Origin: Amblyomma americanum | Taxonomy: Eukaryota; Arthropoda; Arachnida; Ixodida; Ixodidae | DNA length: 64,000 bases | Reading direction: 5' to 3' | Assembly: GCF_052857255.1 (NCBI RefSeq) | Contig: NC_135506.1 | Coordinates: forward strand, 81,749,618 to 81,813,617 | Shown here: positions 32,086-42,830 of the stretch, in pieces | Layout of the letters: every line of letters begins with the position of its first letter | Numbering within the stretch: the first letter of the stretch is position 1 | Translations under genes and position numbers: made by a program | Notes under the pieces: generated by a model | Databases searched by the model: none | Told to the model about the DNA's origin: nothing | Seen by the model: only the letters and a program-made list of their open reading frames with translations

Positions 32086-32448
32086 GGAGCGAGTGGCGCT
32101 ATCCAACCCCGCACATAATTCGGCAGGCCTGCCGACCTATAGTTCCAAGGACCCTAGGACCGAGGACAGGACCCTAGTTCCGAGGACGGCAGAGCTTCGT
32201 GGACCACGGGCCGGGACGGAAAGCGGTGGTCTCAACACCTGATCGGTAGGCCTCGGGAACGAACTAACCCACGAGCCACCTCGCATCACGGCCGCCAAGG
32301 GCATCCCCTTGTTTTGCTCTTGTGACTGAAGGAAGAATGGAAAGGGAGGCCTGAGCCGTGCCCACTGGCTCGAGATGGGCCACAATCGCTCGCTCGTGCA
32401 GACAGAGAGAGAGACACACAAAGCCGGGACATTCAGACCAAGGACCTG
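32086..32448 (-). other. Probable continuation of decayed I-like DNA
   Basis: GC-rich stretch next to the RNase H fragment. I cannot confirm homology by eye and see nothing else in it. Confidence 0.25.
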
Positions 32449-32690
32449 CGGTCAGTGGTTAGGGCGCTCGGCTACTGATCCGAAGTTCCCGAATTCGAAC
32501 CCGACTGCGGCGGCCGCGTTTTTATGGAGGCAAAACGCTAAGACGCCCGTGGGCTGTGCGATGTCAGGGCACGTTAAAGATACCCAGGTGGTCGAGATTT
32601 TTCCGGAGCCCTCCGCTACGGCCTGTCCGCCGATATATGAGACGGATACTGCGCCATTTTCATTCCCTCCAAAAAGTCAATTTCTGACCC
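32449..32690 (+). repeat. Ruka-like SINE with tail deletion
   Basis: Head from GTCAGTGGTTAGGGCGCTCG, B box ATTCGAACCCGAC, centre near 32575; the C/T-rich part is deleted between CGCTACGGCC and TGTCCGCC. Confidence 0.88.
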
Positions 32691-32778
32691 AGGCTTCTGC
32701 TCATATACCTCTTGCTTCTTTTTCTCTTAGCCGCAAATTTTACTTATTCGACTTTTTCAAATAATAGCAATAATAATA

Positions 32779-32998
32779 ATTGGTTTTGGGGAAAAAGAAA
32801 TGGCGCAGTATCTGTCTCATATATAGTAGGCCACCAGAACCACGCCGTAAGGAAAGGGCAAAGGAGGTAGTGAAAGAGGAAAGGAAGAGCTGCCGTGGTG
32901 GAGAGCTCCAGACTTAAATAATTTAGACTACCTGGAGATCTAAATCACCCCTGACATCGCACAGCTTACGTGCGCCTTAGCGTTTTTCCTTCACAAAA
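32779..32998 (-). repeat. Ruka-like SINE, antisense, no head
   Basis: TTGGTTTTGGGGAAAAAG through CTGACATCGCACAGC to the GCGTTTTTCC region. Confidence 0.85.
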
Positions 32999-33010
32999 AT
33001 GCAGCAAATA

Positions 33011-33088
33011 GGTTTTTAGGCGAGGAAATGACGCAGTAACTGTCGCACTTATCTTGGTGGACACCCTAACTGCACCGTAAGGGAAGGT
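33011..33088 (-). repeat. Ruka-like SINE tail fragment, antisense
   Basis: GGTTTTTAGGCGAGGAAATG to CACCGTAAGGGAAGG, ending where the next I-like 3' end starts. Confidence 0.8.
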
Positions 33089-33089
33089 G

Positions 33090-33375
33090 GTGGGTGGCTA
33101 CAACTTTACTGCCTCGAAATGGAAGGGATTAGTTGGGACCGGGGCGAGTCCAGGGTGGCCTCCAGTCGGAGGCGACAAGCTCGCATGATGAGGGCCAGTT
33201 GCGTTGCTTTCTTGAACTGGCCAAGAGCTTGTCCCATTCCAGGAGCTAGCAAGAGTGTCATCAAAGAGGGTTTGCTAGCGCAATCCCACAAAATATGGTC
33301 TTGGGTGGCGTGCGTGCCGTCACCGCAGTGCGGGCATGCGGGATCATATTCACGGTTATTGATCAATCACGATCA
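33090..33375 (-). pseudogene. I-like retrotransposon ORF2 C-terminus, 5'-truncated
   Basis: Antisense reads NREYDPACPHCG, then HATQDHILWDC. This CX2CX9HX4C knuckle parallels the C-terminal knuckle of the intact element (C1106-C1122). It continues about 60 residues to a stop near 33106 and a short 3' UTR with TAAAGTTGTAGCC. It looks like a 5'-truncated insertion from a different I-like subfamily. Confidence 0.8.
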
Positions 33376-33482
33376 GTAGCAGCTAGAAATGGCATTTGTT
33401 TGTAGGCGTCTGATTGTCGTGGATTGCACCCTGTCCAGGTCCGGGATGGGGGTCGCATCTTAGCTCGCTATAAAAAAATGAA

Positions 33483-33781
33483 AACTGTTTCTGGGAAAGG
33501 AAATGGCGCAGTACCTGGCCCACATATCGGCGGACACCTGAACCACGCCGTAAGGGGAGGGATAAAGGAGGGATTTAAACAAGAATTTGAGAAAGATGTG
33601 CCTTAGTGGAGGGCTCGGAAATAATTTCAACCACCTGGGGATCTTCAACGTGCACTGACATCGCACAGCATACAGACGCCTTAGCGTTTCATCGCCATCG
33701 AAACGCAGCGTTTGCGGTTGGGTTCGAACTCGAGTACTCCGGATCAGCAGGCGAGCGCCCTAACCACTGAGCCGCCCGGGG
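33483..33781 (-). repeat. Ruka-like SINE, antisense, complete
   Basis: Tail CTGGGAAAGGAAATGGCGCA, centre GGGGATCTTCAACGTGCACT near 33640, B box GGGTTCGAACTCG near 33720, head end about 33775. Confidence 0.9.
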
Positions 33782-33784
33782 CGG

Positions 33785-34505
33785 GGGATAGCTTACGATC
33801 AAAGTTTGTATTCTCCACGTATACGGGTCGGGTCCCTAGGCGGGAGCGTCCGTTCCCGAGAGGTCTCCCGTCCCCCGGTCGGTTAAAACCTCGGGCCAAA
33901 TAGTCGACCCCCTCATTTCCGCAGTTACTCGCGTGAGCCGGAACCCATACGCGATTGATGTTGTGATGTTGTCCGGATGCGCAGAATTCGCATTGAGAGC
34001 GCGCTTACCGAGTTTTGGCGAAATTTTGAACGGCGCTCTTAGAGCCGCTTAGAATAGTTTTGGTGCGTAGATCCACGATGCCCTCCCCTCCACTCCCCCT
34101 CCGTGCGATGGCTACTTCATTTCCCTCGAATATTAAGCTAGTATGAAAGGTTGTAGCGTAAACGAGGGCTGACTTTTGAGTGGCCATACATGCCACCTTG
34201 TTCCGCCTTTTATGTGTTGAGCTGCATCCTGTACACTGCTCATGGTTCGTTCTTGTGCTGTTTCTGAAAGGCCGACGCCCTTGCCTTCCTGTGGGCGTGC
34301 ATGGTGTCTGCCTGGCAGCGCATGTTCTTGGCTACTGGTTTAACAGCTAGCCTATTAGCAATCCCGACTGATAAATAGGATGTTGCACATACCTTCTTTA
34401 CGGGGTGGATGTGGAGTTTGTCGATAATTACGCGTCCCGCAAAAGTGCGCTATATGCGGGTCTCAAGTGCCGTCGTATGGGCTTCGACTAGCTCAGCGAC
34501 CGTGT
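33785..34505 (-). pseudogene. I-like retrotransposon fragment: post-RT linker and RNase H
   Basis: Antisense, read in pieces, gives a linker with VKPVAKNMRC and HAHRKARASAFQK (compare HPIPRNMHPAYN and RRKARGESLQKK in the intact ORF2). An RNase H remnant LSGSKSAVQNFA (the catalytic Asp replaced by Gly) follows, then CGNEGVDYLARG, which keeps the last Asp. Stops and frameshifts break it. This is an older lineage than the intact copy. Confidence 0.7.
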
Positions 34506-34547
34506 AAAAAATTAATGTGGATTAGCTCAGCTAATCCAGGATATACA

Positions 34548-34672
34548 AAGCAAAAGCGAGATTGAGGTCTCCACTGACCCACGGAGCCGGTTGTTCGCCT
34601 TTCCTCTCGTAAAAATGAACGGACTTAGCAAAGTTGTCAACGCAAATGAGCTCTATGAACGCCGCCGGCTAG
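34548..34672 (+). mobile_element. Right-end fragment of TIR element
   Basis: AGATTGAGGTCTCCACTGAC, GTTGTCAACGC and GAACGCCGCCGG match the right terminal repeat at 49330-49436. Confidence 0.6.
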
Positions 34673-34679
34673 CTTGTTT

Positions 34680-34790
34680 TGTTTGGTTTTTTGAGGAAAG
34701 GAAATGGCACAGAAACGGTATCACATATCTCGGTTGACACCCGAACTGCGCCGTAAAGCAAGGGTTAAAGGAAGGAGGGAAAGAAGAAAG
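34680..34790 (-). repeat. Ruka-like SINE tail fragment, antisense
   Basis: GGTTTTTTGAGGAAAGGAAATGG-type start and GCGCCGTAAAGCAAGG; centre and head absent. Confidence 0.8.
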
Positions 34791-34799
34791 AGAAAACTG

Positions 34800-35654
34800 A
34801 AAGTTGGATTTTCGAGGAAAGGCGCGGCGCTGCGCAGTGGCGCAACACCAGTGGCTCGGTGCTACTAGTGGCGCATGCGCAGTAGTGACTAGGGAGCGAG
34901 AGAGAGAAACGAAATGTCAGGCGATGGAGTCGGCGGCGGCCACCTGCGCCTTGTATGATGTTCTAATGAAGCTATTAAGTGCCTCTTCATTACTGCATTA
35001 TCCTGCTCATGCCGGCTTCTGTCATACCCCGGCGATATGGTGAAGCGTAGCCGGCGGATCTTTTCCGTGTTGTGAATATGGAACTCAAAAGGGTTTTAAA
35101 AGGTCGGGTGCTGCCTTTGAGGCTTAGTGAGCAGTTCCGATTTAGCCAGTGAACACGCAGGGCCGTTTCCCTGCACGAAAGAGGGTACCGTGTCGATACC
35201 TATCTGGCATGGGTATATCCTGGGAGGTGTTTACGTACTTCGAGCACCTCAACCACTTGGCCGCCATACTTGCCGCTTCTGCTTTAGTGCCGCCTTTTTG
35301 CTGCAGCATTGTGAATGCCAAACCATGCAGCGCACATCTGTCACAACTGCTACATAGCTTAAAGGGCTACTATGGTATCCACGTCATCTCTTTATTGTCT
35401 CAACTTCGCATTTGACCTTTGACATTGACCTTTCACCTTATATCATAACTTAGTTTTGGTTTGACCTCTGTCTGATTTGAAGGTCAAAACTGCAAGCACC
35501 GCTAAATCGTTACCAGGTACCCTTGTGAAGCTTTCGTTTCGTAATTAACAGAGACTACTACAATGTTGTCAACATCAAAGAACGCCAGCGGCCTATTTTG
35601 CCGCGTTTTATGGTACGTGCGCATGCAGCGCACATACCTCACTACCGCCACTTA
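34800..35654. other. Unassigned stretch
   Basis: No gene recognised. Confidence 0.45.
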
Positions 35655-35735
35655 GCGCAAAGCGCGATTGAGGTGTCCACTGCATCAGGGAGCAAGTCAT
35701 CACAGTCTCGTGAAATTCATTTTCTCAGAAAACCA
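35655..35735 (+). mobile_element. Short right-end piece of TIR element
   Basis: CAAAGCGCGATTGAGGTGTC through the TTTTCTCAGAAAA region, matching 19530-19600. Confidence 0.5.
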
Positions 35736-35770
35736 GGAGTTGTAAAAGTTTTATTTATCAAATGAAGACT

Positions 35771-36070
35771 TCAAACACGTTTCTTGGCTAAATCTGCAAT
35801 GGAGGTGTGGTTTATGCGTGTAGTCGTGGCAGCTGTGATGCATTTAGTGGTGATCGTGCAGATTGTATGCAGGTCGTGGCGGGCGTCTATCGCTTGGAGA
35901 TGCTTGTTGGCTGATATTGTATGCGGGGTTGTGCATGTGGCACAGGCGTCAGGGCCGCCAATGAGGCGAACGGCCACGAACATGAGCAGCAAGAGTGGTG
36001 CCGCAATGATGGATTTGTTATATGTGGATATGGCGGATATGTGCAAATGGTGGATATGGATAAAGTGCCG
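35771..36070 (-). CDS. Leader-motif family member, putative secreted Cys-containing peptide exon
   Basis: Open frame to a stop at 35771 with no internal stop over about 90 codons. The hydrophobic core I-I-A-A-P-L-L-L-L-M-F-V-A-V lies near 35975-36010, followed by a polar mature-like region with five Cys (CATC, then TIC and TKC) and many Thr and His. No ATG lies between the upstream stop and the core, so a 5' exon is needed if it is real. A degraded first core (GCGGCACTT) sits about 65 bases upstream. It is the cleanest single-core member, but it has no recognised protein-family match. Confidence 0.4.
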   Translation of the reverse strand, partial: RHFIHIHHLHISAISTYNKSIIAAPLLLLMFVAVRLIGGPDACATCTTPHTISANKHLQAIDARHDLHTICTITTKCITAATTTRINHTSIADLAKKRV

Positions 36071-36264
36071 CCTTAATCATGCTGCCTGCTGGGCAAGTTC
36101 ACTATCGTGTTTTACGGTTCGTTGTTTCTGTGTCGCGGTGCATAGTGCCTTCGTATTTTTCTCGGCATCGCGACAGGACTGGCAAAATCTATGTGGCTGT
36201 GGATTGCACGGGTTCCTATGGCAAATGTTTGAGTTTATGTACCTTTGTGTTCTTGTTTGAATTT

Positions 36265-36534
36265 TTACAGCTCGTTTGTTGTACGTTCGCGATAGCTGTG
36301 GTGGTGGTGTCCGTATGCATGCGTGTATTTGTGGATGCATGCGTGTATATTCGGTGGAGCCTCTGTGCATTCCTTGCCCATGCAGGTGCATCTTTGGCGA
36401 TTCTGTTGAAAACGCGCAATTCGCCGACACATGAACATCACGAGCGCCGTCATCAACACATTGACGATGCTGCTTGCCGGGTGAAAGCCAGTCGGGACGA
36501 GTGCCTTCAACTTCTTGTCTAAACGATTAGACAC
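36265..36534 (-). pseudogene. Leader-motif family copy
   Basis: Core M-T-A-L-V-M-F-M near 36431-36455, then a His/Thr-rich tail to 36265. An alternative frame continues further. The downstream DNA (36287-36320) is nearly identical to 37122-37155, so this and the next unit are tandem copies about 0.83 kb apart. Confidence 0.3.
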
Positions 36535-36820
36535 TCGCGCACGTACAGTGGAGACAGCTTTTATCGGTTGTTTCTGGCGTAGTGCTTGTTGTGGTCGTCT
36601 TCAGAGTACCTTCGTGTGCTGTCAGAGAATATAGGGCTCGTATGTGTGACAGTGTAGCTGTTATGGGGTGGGTCTAAGCGACTGGAATTGCTTGCTGGCT
36701 GCGGTGTTGGATTGTGCGTGGGATTTGTAGGCTACCAGTACTGCGACAAAGCTGGTAGCTCGGATGACTTGGACGCGCCTGTACGCGGCGGCGACAGCGG
36801 GAATGATACGCGTGTGGCTG

Positions 36821-36859
36821 ACGACTACAATCAGAAGGTGCGGTTCTGATTGTAGTCGT
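36821..36859. repeat. Perfect 16-bp-arm inverted repeat
   Basis: Arms 36821-36836 (ACGACTACAATCAGAA) and 36844-36859 are exact complements with a 7-base loop. It lies inside a leader-family unit. Confidence 0.9.
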
Positions 36860-37218
36860 CGTGAAAGCTCTTCTGTGCAGTTGTTTTTCGGAGGGGGTAG
36901 GTTGCTGTATAGATGGTGTTGTGCCCATTAATGCGCGCGGAGTAGTCCTGTAGAGTGTGACCAGTGCGGCACATGGCAGCCCCGCAAGAGGAACAGAAGT
37001 GATGACGCTCAAGCGATTGCGCTTTAATAGCGCACTTCGCCGATGCGTGAATAATATGTGAACTCTTGGCCGCCAGCACGATGGCGACGCTTAGTTGCCA
37101 CGGTAAAAGTCCCGATACGTTCGCGATAGTTGTGGTGGTGGTGTCTGTATGCATGCGTCTGGTCGTGGATTGTAGGGGTGTAGCTTCTGTGTATGTGTAG
37201 CCCATGGCTGCAGATGGT

Positions 37219-37467
37219 TCATCTCTGGCAAATGTGTTGAAAGGGCACATTTCGCCGATGCATGAAGAACATCACGAGTGCCGTCATCAACTCAATTGCT
37301 CTCATGGTACCGACAGTTGGAATGGTGGAGTTATGGCAGGTGATTAAGGTGGCTGTGTTTGTGCGGATTTCTTTGGTGCAATTTGTATTGTGGCCGTCAA
37401 TGCGTACCTTCGTGTTCTTGTTAGAAAGTTTGCGTTGTGGGCATATGTGCGCACAAAGGTTTTTCAT
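37219..37467 (-). pseudogene. Leader-motif family copy
   Basis: Core M-T-A-L-V-M-F-F-M-H-R-R near 37255-37290; the frame stops at 37219. The upstream part of the same open frame (NKNTKVRIDGHNTN) resembles the tail region of the neighbouring unit (NKNTKVHK near 36230). Confidence 0.3.
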
Positions 37468-37664
37468 GTGTGTAGTTGCCGCGGCCGCTTTATAGCGTGT
37501 AGCGCTGATAGTACTCGTTGCAGGTCAGGGTGGCTGTCCAGTGGCTGGAGTTTGCACGATGCTACCGAGTAGAGAAGGCGTTCAGGGTGGGCCATTGCGC
37601 GGTAACAGCCAACAGGAAGAAGAACAGGTCTGATGATGCCCGTACAGAAATGCTTCACTTTCAA
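37468..37664 (-). pseudogene. Diverged leader-motif copy
   Basis: Antisense near 37600-37640 reads S-D-L-F-F-F-L-L-A-V-T-A, similar to the first core of the two-core copies, and then soon reaches a stop. No start codon is assignable. Confidence 0.25.
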
Positions 37665-37699
37665 GCAGCAAATCCGAAATGGTGCCAGGAGCCAGATAA

Positions 37700-38440
37700 G
37701 TCAACCTGCAGAAAATCGAAACTTGGGATTCAGGGGACGACAGACATTGGCGCTATATCTGTCATAATTCGCCGTGTGCGCGAGTTTGACCAGGAGCCTG
37801 CCATTTCATTCAGCCCCCTCCACTGAAACTGAGCGCTCGCTTCTGCCTAGTCACGTGACAACCGTGACGTCACTCAACAGCAGCTACGCCGAAGCCATGA
37901 GCTCGCTCTCTTCTTATAGCCTCTGCTTCCTCTCAGCTGGTGACAACGTATTGCAGCAGCTCTCAGCAATTCAACAGCAGGAGTCGCCATGGATGATCCA
38001 AGCGACATGCAACGAAGTCTAGCCAAGCTTTACCAGGATATCTTTGAAGCTTTGATTTTTGTTACTCAGGTTTAGCCAGATTAAAAAGTTTGCCTAATTT
38101 TTTTAGTACAAGTCACACATGCGTGTTCCCCAAAGCAAACAAGAAATCCGCGCAGGCATGCTTTGCTAAAAGGCGGGCAGGAATATATTATTTGCAAGCA
38201 AAGTTTGCTTTTTGTTCATTTTGAGAATATTTTCTACCTCTTCCACGCTCTTGCCAACAAAGCCGAACCACCACGAAATGAAGATTACAGCACAAGTAAA
38301 TTATGTACAAAAATGAGACAACTTTGCTGCCGTCTGGGTGCAGCCTCTCGATTAGGCATCCAATATCTGCACGAAATGAAGAGCCAACTGAGATGCCTGA
38401 CATCTCAGATCATGAATGGCTGTTTATCTATATATCTTAA
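37700..38440. other. Unassigned stretch
   Basis: No gene recognised; AT-rich toward its end. Confidence 0.45.
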
Positions 38441-38795
38441 TAGGTAGCTATGGAAAGGAAAATGGTAGGTTTAACGTTAAGAGACCGGAAACGGGAACAG
38501 TGGGTGAGGGACCAAACGTGGGTTAATGACATCCTAGTCGAAATCAAGAGGAAGAAATGGGCTTGGGCATGGCATATAATGCGAAGACAAGATAAGCGCT
38601 GGTCATTGAGGGTGACTGAGTGGATTCCAAGAGAAGGCAAGTGCAGCAGGAGGCGGCAGAAAGTTAGGTGGGCGAATGAGATTCAGAATTTTGCAGGCGT
38701 AGGACGGCCGCAGCCGACACAGGGCAGGATTAATTGGAGAGACATGGATCGAGGCCTTGCCCTGCCGTGGGCGTAGGCAGGCTGATGAAGCATTT
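38441..38795 (+). pseudogene. RTE-like retrotransposon ORF C-terminal fragment
   Basis: Reads MERKMVGLTLRDRK, TWVNDILVEIKRKKWAWAWH, then RRQDKRWS, TEWIPREGK and RWANEI before a stop at 38774. This is the characteristic C-terminal tail of RTE-clade reverse-transcriptase ORFs. Nothing upstream shows RT domains, so it is a 5'-truncated 3' end; the initial ATG is internal to the original protein. Confidence 0.85.
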
Positions 38796-39826
38796 AACTG
38801 GTAGCCATACACTGGTAATGTTTGAACACAGTATATAACCCATTTCATTTCACTGTCGCTACTTAAAGCGTTGTGGCAGGGGATAATTATTACAGAATTC
38901 ATCGCAGGTAGACCTGGCGCCATAATCAGTGCCTGAAGCCGTAGGCATTGGAAAAAGATATTTTGGTACTTATGCAATTTGTTTGGCATGCCATTCAAAT
39001 TCAGTTTATTTGAGCATTCTTTGTGGGCACTGAAACAACAGGCACATTCCTATATCAAGTGGAAGTGTCGCATTGCTTAGCTGGTCCTCATAAGCAGGCT
39101 ACATTCCAAGGTGTGTAACTTTTCTAATACTAATCGGAGATTCGCGTCCCCAGCTGGCTATTCAGATGTTGAGAAGTTATTTTAGTGAAGCAAATGTAGC
39201 ATCAACCATCAAGTTTCCGAACAGATGGTGCTGCGCCATCACTTTCGTTCCAGAGAAGACAGCGCGAGTTGTCAATTACTGGTCTAGCACAGCTACAACT
39301 GAGAGCACTGCTGTACTTTAACACATCTGAATCGAACAATTTCACTGCATAGATTCACAGAAATACACCACTGTATGAAATCCACCGCCTCTGCTGGATT
39401 TCTTTGTCGTGAAAAGCCAACAGTTCTGGTCGGAAAAACAATATGTGTGTAAATAATTGTCCCCTGCTTGAATGCAGCAGCTCACCAAATTAAATTTGCA
39501 AAATAGACGTTGCAGGAAGGGAGAATTGCTTACCATTGCTTTTGGTCCTAAAACTATCACTCATCAAGTGTTTGGAAATCCAAAAAAGTTTGGAATTGGT
39601 GTAATGCAATCAGAAAATGCCGCTTCCTGTTCACTAACCTTTGCTGTGGCCCCAGCAATAAGTGTTTGCCACATGGAGGCACTGACACTGCTTTAATTAA
39701 CATATATGGCAGTGGTGCCACAGAGCTGCTGAACCTGCTTCTTCGATAAGTACCGAAATTTTGTTACCTGCATGCTACATATGGCTTTAGCTAGCACGGT
39801 CATATGAAAAGAGCTAGGTTGTCAAT
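38796..39826. other. Unassigned stretch
   Basis: A Cys-rich minus-strand open frame at 39342-39560 exists, but I recognise no domain. Nothing else seen. Confidence 0.4.
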
Positions 39827-39829
39827 GAA

Positions 39830-40075
39830 CTCACCGTGCTGCACGTGAATTTCATCCGGGCTGGAATCGCAGAATGTGGCGAAGCCTCGTCACTGCCGCA
39901 GCGGTGAATGTCCGGAGTGCAAAGCTGTCGCTGGAGAGTGCTGGTAGAGGTCTGTGATGCTGGCGTGCCACTGGTCGCCAGTATCCCCACAGCATGTCAT
40001 CGATAGTCGTGTTGGCGGTCGTGCTCGTCGTAGTAACTGCAGCTGGTGCCATCGGTGTCCGTCCAAGTATCTTGT
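39830..40075 (-). other. Putative exon end with splice donor, leader-motif family
   Basis: Antisense reads QLCTPDIHRCGSDEAS, then MKFTCST, immediately followed by G|GTGAGTTC at 39834-39827, a canonical 5' splice site. It lies 0.75 kb downstream of the leader cores at 40.6 kb. It could be the end of the same exon or the next one. Confidence 0.3.
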
Positions 40076-40504
40076 GGATTTCGGAATGCTTTTTGTGGTG
40101 CCTCAGTTCCTGTAAAACGTGGGCTGTTGGTGTTGCTTGGTGTCATGTTTTAAAAACTTTACAGGTTTCCCGAGCCCCGTCTGCGGTTAGTGCTGTAGGA
40201 TTCTTGTGTTGGTACAATTTTTAAGGTAGTGTTTGTACGTATTAATACTATATTTGAATGCAGTGCAGCAGGGCGTAGAAACTTGCGGTCTATTGTGTTG
40301 ATCAATTTGTTCGTGTTCATTGCTGTTCATAATTTTGTGGTTGTGGACGTATACCATTTAACGGTTCTTCTTATGTTGGTAAGCATGGTTGCATTGACAG
40401 TGTCAGCGTTGTTATGTTCACTACTTGATTTGTGTCTAATTCTTATTGTGTTCTCGGACCTCGCCCACGTTTTTGTTCTGGCTGTGCTGGCTGTGTTGCG
40501 TTCG

Positions 40505-40861
40505 CTAAGTTTGTCGCTGTGGGGGATGGTGTCGATGTGTAATGTTGTCTAGATAGGGGAGGCCGCCGGCATGAAAAACAGCAGCAGTGCAAGGTGCTCC
40601 TGGCACCTGGCCGATTGCTGGCACCATGAAGAACAACAGAAGTGTCGCTGTGGGCAATAAAGGTGGCTGTCGGTGGCAGAAAGACTGGCTCAATCCTGCA
40701 GACGCCGTGCTGGGGTTTTGAGCGAGAGGCTCTGCTCCAGGTAAGGGGTTCAGTCGCCTTGTGAGCCAGCTGCGCTCAGGGTCTTGACTGGCTGCAGAAA
40801 TAAGAGATACAGACTTCCTAAATGTTGATTCACCAACAGTGTCAGTTACATAGCTTCCCAT
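40505..40861 (-). CDS. Leader-motif family copy, double core (hypothetical)
   Basis: 118-codon open frame from the ATG at 40861. The first core, A-T-L-L-L-F-F-M-V-P-A-I-G, lies near 40610-40650 and is followed by a short Cys/His-containing tail. A second core in another frame (A-L-L-L-F-F-M-P-A-A) lies near 40565-40595 and stops quickly. The core sits about 70 residues from the ATG, so that ATG would give an internal hydrophobic segment. A spliced start closer to the core is more likely. Confidence 0.3.
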   Translation of the reverse strand: MGSYVTDTVGESTFRKSVSLISAASQDPERSWLTRRLNPLPGAEPLAQNPSTASAGLSQSFCHRQPPLLPTATLLLFFMVPAIGQVPGAPCTAAVFHAGGLPYLDNITHRHHPPQRQT

Positions 40862-40882
40862 CCGCACTGCGATAATGCACAA

Positions 40883-42419
40883 CTCACGGCGTGGACCCTT
40901 GAGGAAACGTATCGAACAGGGAAACGCGCAGCTCTGAATATTTCTCCGCGTAAAGCTGGTCAGCCTTTATCCACTGGTTTTATTCTGACCTCCAGGTCAC
41001 TAGAATGCACATGGCGACCGTGTGCCACCTATCGACACCGCCCCGATACGAAATGTATGGCAACCATGCAGCATACGAAGGCGACGCGCCGGTGCAGAGC
41101 CTAGAAGCTGACGACCGCTACACGGCGCATGAGCGCGCTTGTGATAAGGGCAAAAAAGCGTCCGGCATAACAATGGCCACCATGACCACGGACCTCGGAG
41201 CTGCGGCGGGGCGGGCATGTTCTACCAGCGCCAAAACTAAAAAGACAAAGACAAATCCGAGCGCCACTCCGAACTCCTCCACTATGGAGTCTTCCACTTC
41301 TTAATCCCCCAACTCCCGGCATGTTCAGATGTCCGTTTAGAGTTATGCACATCTACTGCGCCTTTCATATTTCCTTCTGCATGTGCGCAGTAGTTAAGTG
41401 CAAGCCTGTGACGAAAACCAACATTTTAAAAGAATAAATGAAGGAAAATACGCGACTCTGTTTAGTATGAGCTGAGGTGAAACAGCCAATACGAGTAAGC
41501 TCTCATATCAGGGCCTGCATCACACACGTGCTAAATATCATGCAGGCTCCGCGAGTGCATTCGACTGGAACTACTGGGTAGGTAAAAATCTCGCAATGCA
41601 ACAAATTGAGCCTAGCTTCCATGGCGTTATTTATCAGGGCGACTTCTAAGCCTTCTAGACTTATTCAGCATAGACTCCACAGTCCGAGTAGCACAACGTT
41701 CTTATGATATGCTGAGGAAAAATCACAATACGCGGCGTGGTTTGTCCCTGCATACTGCACAGTTTTGAGCAGTAAGGCCGCTGAGTTAAGAGAAAAAAAG
41801 TACCGACAACAGAGAAGTGCCGAAAAGGGGAAATGGCGCTCCTCCTTCGCTCAACACTCAATGGGTCGCTGATACCACCTTTAACTTTTAACAATTATTG
41901 TTGCTTACCAGGGATTGGCTAACGTCAGCAGCTGTTAGCGACATTCGATAGACGGAGCACCGGCCAATGACACACCCGACAAAAAGTATCTGTTAGAGCA
42001 TAGCCTTCTAAAGCGAGTGTTATTACTTGCTATGCACCTATAAAAAGCATCGATGAAATAGTAGTGCTCGTACACGCTATTCTCCCCATCTCTTATGAAC
42101 AGGAGCGAATTCGAAAATATTCATTCACAGAACGTGATAAATTATCTCTGCGTTGCATGAGTGCATTTTTTCTTTGCCAGAATACAAGCTTGTGAAGGGA
42201 CGATCGCCATACAGCTTGCCATTATCTCGATGTCTTTAGCTGCTATTTCTCAGCTTTGCGAAAACGAAGAACATATGCTGTGCTCACCAGTACTACTCCC
42301 AAGGTGATCAGAGGTCGGCTTGGATGAGGTCCATGGTGAGGGGAGAGTATCTAGGAGTCGAGGCACAGACGCATCTTCGGTTACCACATGCTTCGCGCTA
42401 CGTGCAGTGTTGGCAGCCA
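40883..42419. other. Unassigned stretch with a 99-codon plus-strand open frame
   Basis: A plus-strand frame at 41005-41304 starts with ATG, is Thr/Ala/Lys-rich and has no recognisable domain. I do not call it a gene. Nothing else is seen. Confidence 0.35.
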
Positions 42420-42830
42420 ACGAGTTCCGGATTCCATTGCCGCTGCTCGTCTAAGGTCAACTAAGTTGCCTTCGACCGTTCGTTATTATCCTCTTCACTG
42501 GTGTAAAAGTCTTGTCGAAGCTCTGCTCTCGTCTCGTGATCGTGTCGCAAGTTTTCGCTGTATTGAAGAAGGCTGTTTTGTATCTTTTTGCTGATTCCGT
42601 TGTGATGTCCTCATTTGTGCTTGCTTCGGTTAGGGTCATGTCGTGTTCTGTGTCCTCGCATCGCTAGAAGAGTGGCCGCCATTCTCAAGAGGAACTGGGT
42701 TGATGCGGATGACCTCGACACCGGGGCAGGCGCTGACTTCCGTCGCTGCGTGGATGGGACACTGCACATTTCTCACGCACGCGCAGATTTCGCCTGGATA
42801 AACAGCAAAGCAGCTCATGATAGGTGTTCA
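42420..42830 (-). pseudogene. Diverged relative of the 2.0-2.3 kb unit
   Basis: DNA at 42600-42730 aligns by eye with 2165-2275 (GGTCATGTCG..TTC, then GAACTG..TTGATGC.GATGA). Antisense contains M-A-A-T-L-L-A-M followed by about 15 codons to a stop. It shows the 1-2.5 kb region and the 36-64 kb region share one repeated family. Confidence 0.35.

Noticed and set aside
38450..38776. Complete-looking 108-codon gene with ATG
   Set aside because: It is the C-terminal tail of an RTE-type ORF; the ATG is an internal methionine.
41005..41304. 99-codon plus-strand frame with ATG
   Set aside because: No recognisable domain, signal or conserved partner; kept only as a note in the unassigned stretch.
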